Positions 34,175 to 39,764 of a DNA stretch of 39,764 bases are shown one piece after another. A program made the translations under genes and the position numbers. Source of the stretch: UBA6120 sp964495145 (GTDB taxonomy: Bacteria; Bacillota_I; Bacilli_A; RFN20; CAG-826); the NCBI GenBank assembly GCA_964495145.1, contig CAZBUP010000010.1, positions 1 to 39,764 of the forward strand, written 5' to 3'. Numbering within the stretch: position 1 is the first letter of the stretch; each line of letters starts with the position of its first letter. Below the pieces are notes generated by a model. The model ran no database searches. It had not been told where the DNA came from and saw only the letters and a program-made list of their open reading frames with translations.

Positions 34175-35463
34175 TCAACGTGCAAATCTATGATTTGGAA
34201 ACCTATATTCCAAACGGATACGTGATTTTCGAAGAAAAAATCGTCTCCGTCGGTTCCATGGACGAATTCCAAGATGGCGATTATACCGTCATCGACGGCC
34301 ATAACCGCTTGGTGATGCCCGGACTCGTGTGCGGCCATACCCATATCTATTCGGCGTTTGCCCGCGGGTTGAGCGTACCGTTCAACCCCAAGAATTTCCA
34401 AGATATACTCGATCAACTATGGTGGAAACTCGATCGGCATCTCGATAACGAAGCCAGTTATTATAGCGGCCTCGTGGCCGGGAGCGAATTTCTACAGGGC
34501 GGGGTCACTTCGATCATTGACCATCACGCCAGCGGCAAAGAGATCGCCGGTTCGCTTGATAGTCTCCTTCGGGCAATTCAAGAAATCGGCTTGCGAGGCG
34601 CCTTTGCCTTTGAAGTCAGCGACCGCTTTCCGGTAGCTGCCGCCATTGACGAAAACCGTTCCTTCATCGACGCCCATCGCCACGATAGCGCCCGCGGCTT
34701 ATTCGGCTTACATGCTTCCATGAGTCTGTCCGATCGGACTTTGGCCTTGGTCAAGAAAAAGGTCGGCCATGATCCGATCCATGTCCACGTGGGTGAAAGC
34801 GAACTCGATCAAATCGATTGCCAAAAACGATACGGCCAACGCGTCGTCGAACGATTGGATTCGTTCGGGCTCATCAATCCCGACAGTTTGTTGGTCCACG
34901 CCATTCACGTCGACGAACATGAGCTTGATTTGATCAAAAGCCGGAAAGCCGCCATCGCCGTCAACGTCAGTTCCAATCTCAACAACGGGGTCGGCCTGCC
35001 CGACGTGTTGAAAATGATCGATAAAGGCATACCGGTCATTTTGGGAAACGATGGGATGACATACGGCATGGCCGATGAATACGTGACGGTCAACTTAGCC
35101 ATGCATCACCGCTATGGCGGACATGGCAAATTCACCATGGGGCACTTGGCGCGGATGATTGACGACACCTATCGATATGCCAGCCGCTTATTCGAGGTCA
35201 AATTGGGACGCGTCAAGCCGGGTTATGAAGCCGATCTCGTCGTGGTTCCGTATGTTGCCCCGACACCGATGACTTTGGAAAACGCCTTCGGCCATTTATT
35301 GTTTGGGCTCTTTGATCATTTCAACCCCCAAGACGTGTTCGTGGCCGGTCGCCTGCGACTCCACGATTATCAGTTAGTCGATCGGCAGTTAGACAGTCAA
35401 TTTGCCCAAGCCCGGAAAGTTGCCGCTCGGGTCTGGAACGAGATAAAAAGCGAGGATAGATAA
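34159..35463 (+). CDS. ssnA: SsnA-like aminohydrolase
   Basis: 434 aa, ATG at 34159 with AAGGAGGA. Amidohydrolase superfamily: MPGLVCGHTHIYSAFARGL (H-x-H, about 53-71), a long substrate region including FQDILDQLWWKLDRHLDNEASYYSGLVAGSEFLQGGVTSIIDHHAS (about 76-121), IHVHVGESELDQ (about 208-219), LVHAIHVDEHEL (about 245-256), and NDGMTYGMADEY (Asp, about 299-310). These patterns match SsnA, a guanine-deaminase/atrazine-chlorohydrolase relative of unproven reaction that recurs in yge/ygf purine islands. A deamination or hydrolysis step on a ring-opened purine is inferred. It overlaps hydA by 16 bases and the next gene by one (TAATG). Confidence 0.9.
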   Translation: MRQALINVQIYDLETYIPNGYVIFEEKIVSVGSMDEFQDGDYTVIDGHNRLVMPGLVCGHTHIYSAFARGLSVPFNPKNFQDILDQLWWKLDRHLDNEASYYSGLVAGSEFLQGGVTSIIDHHASGKEIAGSLDSLLRAIQEIGLRGAFAFEVSDRFPVAAAIDENRSFIDAHRHDSARGLFGLHASMSLSDRTLALVKKKVGHDPIHVHVGESELDQIDCQKRYGQRVVERLDSFGLINPDSLLVHAIHVDEHELDLIKSRKAAIAVNVSSNLNNGVGLPDVLKMIDKGIPVILGNDGMTYGMADEYVTVNLAMHHRYGGHGKFTMGHLARMIDDTYRYASRLFEVKLGRVKPGYEADLVVVPYVAPTPMTLENAFGHLLFGLFDHFNPQDVFVAGRLRLHDYQLVDRQLDSQFAQARKVAARVWNEIKSEDR

Positions 35464-36542
35464 TGGATTTAAAAACAAAATTCGACGGATTGACGCTTGT
35501 TAACCCCTTAATGCCGGCGGCTGGACCGCTGGTAGGCGACGCCGAAAAGATGCTTTTCATGAAGGAATCCGGTTGCGGGGCCGTCGTCTCGAAGACGATT
35601 TCGACCCGCGATGCCCACATCCCGAAACCATGCATCTACGGCGACCGCGAATACGTCATGAACAGCGAACTTTGGAGCGAATATCCCAAAGAAATGTGGA
35701 TTGAACACTTCTTGCCGGAATTCAAGGCCAAGAATGACGGCCGCCCGCTGATCGTCAGCGTCGGCTATACCAAAGATGACATGGAAGTGCTGATTCCCTT
35801 GTTGGATCGGTTTGCCGACGCCTTTGAAGTGTCGACCCATTACGTGGGAACCGATCTCAGCGTCGTGGCGGAAACCGTGGCCACGATTCGCCGCCATACC
35901 CAAAAACCCATCTACATGAAAATCAGTCCCCATATTCCCCACCCCGAATTATTCGCCAAGACGATTAAAGAAAACGGGGCCAACGGCGTCGTCGCCATCA
36001 ATTCGCTTGGACCCACCATGAAGATCGATATCGCGTCGCGGTCGGTCAAATACGCTAACGACAAAGGATTCGTGTGGACTAGCGGGCCGGTTATCAAGCA
36101 CTTGGCCTTGGCCACCGTTTACACCATCAAGACGGCCGAACCGACGTTGACGGTCATCGGCGTCGGTGGGATTGCGAGCGCCGAAGACGTCATCGAATTC
36201 CTATTGGCCGGCGCCTCCGCCGTCCAGATGCTTTCGGCCGCTTTGCTCCGAGGAAAGCAGTTATACGCCAAAATAATCGCCGATTTGCCGGTTGTTTTGG
36301 AAAAATACGGGTTCAAATCGATTCAAGACGTGATCGAAACCCAACTGCATAATCCGGTCAAATATGAAGCCGAATTGCCGCGATTGATTCCAGAGAAATG
36401 CACCAAGTGCCTTTTGTGCGTGAAGGTGTGCCCCTATTTTGCCATCGAGATGAAAGATCAAATTACCTTTGACCCGACGAAATGCTTCCGGTGCGGCCTG
36501 TGCGTGAGCAAGTGCCCGACCAAAGCCATCGCCATGGATTGA
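35463..36542 (+). CDS. Dihydroorotate/dihydropyrimidine dehydrogenase-like flavoprotein with C-terminal 2x[4Fe-4S], lacking the usual catalytic motif
   Basis: 359 aa, start sharing a base with the ssnA stop. TIM-barrel FMN domain of the DHOD/PreA type: KFDGLTLVNPLMPAAGPLVGD at the N-terminus, IYMKISPHIPHPELFAKTIKENGANGVVAIN (about 150-180), FVWTSGPVIKHLAL (about 204-217), and VIGVGGIASAEDVIEFLLAGASAVQM (about 234-259, phosphate loop). A ferredoxin tail holds two C-x2-C-x2-C-x3-C motifs (about 312-355). The standard N-x-S-C-P-N/H catalytic segment is replaced by AFEVSTHYVGTDLS (about 119-132) with no Cys. It is PreA-like in architecture, but no PreT partner is present. It lies where purine islands usually carry YgfK. 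Reduction of a purine-derived ring, or ferredoxin-linked electron transfer, is inferred. Confidence 0.85.
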   Translation: MDLKTKFDGLTLVNPLMPAAGPLVGDAEKMLFMKESGCGAVVSKTISTRDAHIPKPCIYGDREYVMNSELWSEYPKEMWIEHFLPEFKAKNDGRPLIVSVGYTKDDMEVLIPLLDRFADAFEVSTHYVGTDLSVVAETVATIRRHTQKPIYMKISPHIPHPELFAKTIKENGANGVVAINSLGPTMKIDIASRSVKYANDKGFVWTSGPVIKHLALATVYTIKTAEPTLTVIGVGGIASAEDVIEFLLAGASAVQMLSAALLRGKQLYAKIIADLPVVLEKYGFKSIQDVIETQLHNPVKYEAELPRLIPEKCTKCLLCVKVCPYFAIEMKDQITFDPTKCFRCGLCVSKCPTKAIAMD

Positions 36543-36554
36543 GGAGGACGGCTC

Positions 36555-38645
36555 GTGTTCGATCCCAAGAAATCCAGTCGCAAAGTCGACCATGACGAAA
36601 AATGCGCCGGCACGGCCCAATACGTGTCCGACATCCGCATGGACGGGATGAATTATGCCCGGACCCTTCGTTCTTCCGTCACCCATGCGAAAATTAAAGC
36701 GATTCGGATACCCGATTTACCCTCGGGTTACGCCATCGTCGACCACCGCGATATCTTGTCCGAAAACTACGTCAAGATGATTTTCGCCGATTGGCCGGTG
36801 TTCGCCAAAGACGTGGTCAACTACATCGGAGAACCAATCCTGTTGGTCGTCGGCCCGGACCCGCGCGAAGTCGCCCGAATCATGGCCTTGATTCAAGTTG
36901 AATATGAGGAATTGCCATCCCAATTCAAATTGACCGACAGCCGGATAGCGCGTCATTTCAAAAAAGGAAATCTCGACCAAGCGTTCAAAGACGCCCAGCA
37001 TTTGTTTGAGGAAACGTTTGAAACGGGATACCAGGAACAGGCCTACATCGAACCGCAAGGCATGCTCGCTTATCCCGAAGGACCGAATAAAATCACCTTA
37101 ATCGGCTCGATTCAGTGTCCTTATTATGTGAAAAATGCCGTTTTGACTTGCCTTGGATATCAAGACGAGCAAGTGCGGGTCATTCAACCCGCCATCGGCG
37201 GCGCCTTTGGCGGCAAGGAGGAATTTCCTTCGACCATCGCCTGCCAATTAGCCACAGCGGTGGCCAAACTCCAAGTCCCCATCAAGATGATATTCGAACG
37301 GGAAGAGGACATGCTGGTGACCACCAAGCGCCATCCTTCCCTCATTAAACTCAAAGCCGGTCTCGACGCTACGGGCCGCGTGCTGGGAATCCAGGCTCAC
37401 GTCAGCCTCGATGCCGGGGCTTATATCGGTTTAAGCGGCGTCGTTTTGGCCCGAGCCATGATTGCCGTCACCGGGGCCTACACCATTCCAAACCTAGACG
37501 TCAGCGGCGACGTATACGTGACCAACACGGTACCGACCGGGGCATTCCGCGGGTTTGGGGCTCCGCAGATGATGTTTTCGATTGAAATGTTCATGAGTCA
37601 TTTGGCTCGGCAGATGCACCAAGACGAATCCGCTTTCCGCGAACGCCATTTGGCCCGACAAGGCGATTTAACCTCCACCAGCGGCCAATTCCGCGATCCG
37701 ATCATTATGAGGGACATGATCAAAAGAGCCAAAGCGATTTCTGATTATGACCGAAAACGGAAAACCTACGATCAAGCGGCATACCGCGGCATCGGCATGA
37801 GTTGGTTCCTGCACGGATGCGGTTTTACCGGCAGCGGCGAAAGCACCCACATCAAAGCCAAAGTGCGGCTTCAAAAAGACGCGTCCGACCTTGTTCACGT
37901 GCGGGTAGCCGCGGTCGACATGGGCCAGGGCGCCAAGACGAGTTTAGGCCATGTCGTGGCCAAGACCCTCGGCTTGCCCGATTCCCGCGTCGTCTTTGAA
38001 ATGCCCGACACCGATTTCGCGCCCGACTCAGGACCGACGGTCGCCTCGCGGACGATGATGATCGTCGGCGGGCTTTTAGCCAGGGCGGCATTAAAACTGA
38101 AAGACCAATGGCAATCCGGACAAGCCCAGGAAGTGTTTGAAAACTACGTGCCGCCCGCCTATATCCAATGGGACGAAGACGCCATGATCGGGGATGCTTA
38201 TCCCGCCTACTCATGGGGCGTCAATATCGTCGAAGTCAGCGTTTCTCCGGTTACCTACCAAGTCAAGCTCGAAGGAATCTGGAGCGTTTATGACGTCGGC
38301 AAAGCCATTGACGAACGAATCGTAATCGGGCAAGCCGACGGCGGCATCACCCAAGGCGTCGCCTATGGTTACCTCGAGGTGATGAAGCACGAGCGGGGAC
38401 GCCTCAAGCAAAAGAATCTCACCGATTACATCATTCCGACCTCGATGGACGTACCGGCGATGGAAACGGTCATTTTCGAAAATCCGTTCGCTTACGGACC
38501 CGACGGGGCCAAAGGCGTCGGCGAATTGACCTTGGTCGGGGGTGCCCCGGCCGTGGCGTTGGCCATCGAACAGGCGATTAAACACCCCGTCAATCGCATC
38601 CCGGCTACCCCCGAATACATGATGGAGTTGAAAAAACATGACTGA
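36555..38645 (+). CDS. Molybdenum hydroxylase 2, Mo-cofactor subunit
   Basis: 696 aa, GTG start at 36555 with GAGGAGG eight bases upstream. Shorter than hydroxylase 1 and than the usual ~760 aa. Landmarks: KVDHDEKCAGTAQYVSDIRM (N-terminal domain), PAIGGAFGGKEEFPST (about 211-226, Mo-pterin contact), TGAFRGFGAPQMMFSIE (about 328-344, carrying the Arg of xanthine-oxidising enzymes), VDMGQGAKTSLGHVVAKTLG (about 455-474), PDSGPTVASRTMMIVGG (about 491-507), and GPDGAKGVGELTLVGGAP with the catalytic Glu near 657. It is of the XdhA/D type rather than a close copy of hydroxylase 1. The substrate is unknown, perhaps another purine position or intermediate. Confidence 0.9.
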   Translation: MFDPKKSSRKVDHDEKCAGTAQYVSDIRMDGMNYARTLRSSVTHAKIKAIRIPDLPSGYAIVDHRDILSENYVKMIFADWPVFAKDVVNYIGEPILLVVGPDPREVARIMALIQVEYEELPSQFKLTDSRIARHFKKGNLDQAFKDAQHLFEETFETGYQEQAYIEPQGMLAYPEGPNKITLIGSIQCPYYVKNAVLTCLGYQDEQVRVIQPAIGGAFGGKEEFPSTIACQLATAVAKLQVPIKMIFEREEDMLVTTKRHPSLIKLKAGLDATGRVLGIQAHVSLDAGAYIGLSGVVLARAMIAVTGAYTIPNLDVSGDVYVTNTVPTGAFRGFGAPQMMFSIEMFMSHLARQMHQDESAFRERHLARQGDLTSTSGQFRDPIIMRDMIKRAKAISDYDRKRKTYDQAAYRGIGMSWFLHGCGFTGSGESTHIKAKVRLQKDASDLVHVRVAAVDMGQGAKTSLGHVVAKTLGLPDSRVVFEMPDTDFAPDSGPTVASRTMMIVGGLLARAALKLKDQWQSGQAQEVFENYVPPAYIQWDEDAMIGDAYPAYSWGVNIVEVSVSPVTYQVKLEGIWSVYDVGKAIDERIVIGQADGGITQGVAYGYLEVMKHERGRLKQKNLTDYIIPTSMDVPAMETVIFENPFAYGPDGAKGVGELTLVGGAPAVALAIEQAIKHPVNRIPATPEYMMELKKHD

Positions 38646-39111
38646 TATTACCTTTAAATTGAATGGCAAACCAATGACGATTGCCCTGGATCCGAGCCTG
38701 CGCTTGCTGGACGTCCTTCGCGAACACCTGCATTTGACCGGAACCAAAGAAGGTTGCGGCGAAGGCGAATGCGGCGCCTGTTCGGTTTTGCTGAACGGCC
38801 GGGTGGTCAATAGCTGCTGTTTGCCACTAGCCAACGTCAACGGCCAGGAAGTGGTCACCATCGAAGGATTTAGCCAGACGGAACGTTACCAAGTCCTCAA
38901 GGAAGCCTTTCATGACGAGGGCGGGTCACAATGCGGGATGTGCACCCCCGGGATGATCATGGCCGCCGAGAGCCTTTTATCGCAAAATCCGCATCCCAGC
39001 GAAACCGAAATACGCATTGGCTTATCGGGCAATTTGTGCCGATGCACCGGTTACAACATGATTGTCAAAGCAGTCCAACAGGCGGCTAAGAAAGGAACCG
39101 GTTTATGGTAA
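38638..39111 (+). CDS. Molybdenum hydroxylase 2, 2Fe-2S subunit
   Basis: 157 aa, ATG at 38638 inside the end of the Mo subunit gene (8-base overlap). First cluster C-x4-C-x2-C-x11-C (CGEGECGACSVLLNGRVVNSC, from about residue 40); second cluster CGMCTPG (about 99-105) and CRCTGY (about 136-141). Clearly a different paralogue from the 2Fe-2S subunit of hydroxylase 1 (C-T-P-G versus C-N-S-G). Confidence 0.95.
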   Translation: MTDITFKLNGKPMTIALDPSLRLLDVLREHLHLTGTKEGCGEGECGACSVLLNGRVVNSCCLPLANVNGQEVVTIEGFSQTERYQVLKEAFHDEGGSQCGMCTPGMIMAAESLLSQNPHPSETEIRIGLSGNLCRCTGYNMIVKAVQQAAKKGTGLW

Positions 39112-39764
39112 AGCACCTCATTCCCGATAGCTTGGCCCAAGCCTTGGACTGGCTCGATTCCGGCACCTTCAAAGTCATGGCCGGAGGCACCGATTTGATG
39201 GTTCAGAAGCGCAGCGGGGCCGGACTGGCGCCCAAATTCGCATCGGATATGATCTACGTGGCCAACCTGGCCGAATTGAAACGCATCTATGAAGACGAAG
39301 ATGGGCTCCATATCGGCGCAACCGCCACGCTTGAGGATATTCTCGTCAACGAAAAGACGCCGGCCGTTTTGAAAACGATCATCGGTCAAATCGCCGCTCC
39401 CGGGATTCGCCACATGGGCACCTTGGCCGGAAACATCGCCAATGCTTCCCCAGCCGGCGATACGTTGGTCGGCTTATACGTACTTGACGCCTCAATCAAA
39501 CTTCAGCGGAAAGGCGCCCAGCGCTTTGTCCCGATCCAGCAATTCATCGTCGGGGTGCGCAAGACCATCGGCGAGCCCCAAGAAATGATCACCGAAATCA
39601 TCATCCCCAAACATGACTTCGATTATGTCTATTATCAAAAAGTCGGAGGCCGACAAGCCGACGCCATTTCCAAAATATCGTTTTTGGGTGTAGCCAAAAT
39701 CGACCAGCGTCACCTCGTCGATTTCCGGGTGGCATTTGGAGCCGTAGCCCCCACGGTCGTTCGG
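39105..39764 (+). CDS. Molybdenum hydroxylase 2, FAD-binding subunit, C-terminus missing
   Basis: ATG at 39105 with AAAGGA at 39091-39096, overlapping the 2Fe-2S gene by seven bases. The open frame continues to the window end (220 codons, no stop). It contains ALDWLDSGTFKVMAGGTDLMVQ (first FAD loop, about 12-33), AAPGIRHMGTLAGNIANASPAGD (second FAD loop, about 96-118), and ITEIIIPKHDFDYVYYQKVGGRQADAISKISF, the standard FAD-subunit sequence. It completes the second hydroxylase in the order Mo, 2Fe-2S, FAD, opposite to the first enzyme. Confidence 0.93.
   Translation, partial: MVKHLIPDSLAQALDWLDSGTFKVMAGGTDLMVQKRSGAGLAPKFASDMIYVANLAELKRIYEDEDGLHIGATATLEDILVNEKTPAVLKTIIGQIAAPGIRHMGTLAGNIANASPAGDTLVGLYVLDASIKLQRKGAQRFVPIQQFIVGVRKTIGEPQEMITEIIIPKHDFDYVYYQKVGGRQADAISKISFLGVAKIDQRHLVDFRVAFGAVAPTVVR

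Noticed and set aside
1..39764. Mycoplasma-type code with TGA as Trp
   Set aside because: Many genes end at TGA in ATGA overlaps, exactly where family C-termini are expected, and Trp is encoded by TGG.
1..39764. CRISPR arrays, tRNA/rRNA genes, insertion sequences, prophage or att sites
   Set aside because: None seen on either strand. Genes are contiguous, intact and uniform in style, so there is no evidence of recent mobile insertion.

Overview
The window carries three gene blocks from a bacterium of the Gram-positive line (Bacillota/Mycoplasmatota-like). This rests on the many lipoproteins with a lipobox Cys followed by serine-rich linkers, strong AAGGAGG-type ribosome binding sites, a LacI/CcpA-style regulator and operators, and the gdhA/serC/DUF1015/serA arrangement. 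TGA is used as a stop throughout, so the genetic code is standard. Base composition by eye is moderately GC-rich in genes and AT-rich only between them. The lineage is an inference: I saw no rRNA, tRNA or other phylogenetic marker.

Block 1 (1-18505, minus strand) is a surface-glycan utilisation locus, probably for mannose-containing glycans (yeast mannan or N-glycan type). A LacI regulator (17507-18505) precedes a tightly packed operon that starts at a promoter near 17370-17400 with an operator in its spacer. In transcription order it holds: an unclassified alpha/alpha-toroid-like lipoprotein, a Big_2-containing lipoprotein, a cytosolic GH130 enzyme, a sugar ABC transporter (binding lipoprotein and two permeases, no ATPase), a DUF1861-like beta-propeller enzyme, a lipoprotein with two copies of a putative sugar-binding module, a GH125 alpha-mannosidase lipoprotein carrying the same module twice, a secreted discoidin plus GH130-like protein, and a GLUG-repeat lipoprotein cut by the window start. 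Most junctions are ATGA or TAATG overlaps.

Block 2 (18506-23810, plus strand) is gdhA - DUF1015 - serC - serA, ending in a strong, probably bidirectional terminator. Glutamate dehydrogenase supplies the amino donor used by SerC. No serB is present, and the DUF1015 protein sits where a serine-phosphate step could belong.

Block 3 (23830-39764) is an anaerobic purine/heterocycle catabolism locus. On the minus strand, carbamate kinase (arcC) is followed by an ABC-2 exporter pair. Divergent from it on the plus strand are a MocA-like molybdopterin cytidylyltransferase, a molybdenum hydroxylase (FAD, 2Fe-2S and Mo subunits), a membrane protein, an XdhC/CoxI factor, an NTPase, a HydA-like cyclic amidohydrolase, an SsnA-like aminohydrolase, a dihydropyrimidine-dehydrogenase-like flavoprotein with two 4Fe-4S clusters, and a second molybdenum hydroxylase in reversed subunit order (Mo, 2Fe-2S, FAD), truncated by the window end. 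The set resembles the yge/ygf-type purine degradation islands, but no YgfK-like gene is present in the window. The flavoprotein lacks the usual catalytic Asn-x-Ser-Cys-Pro motif. The inferred logic is hydroxylation of a purine, ring reduction or opening, deamination, and ATP recovery from carbamoyl phosphate by ArcC.
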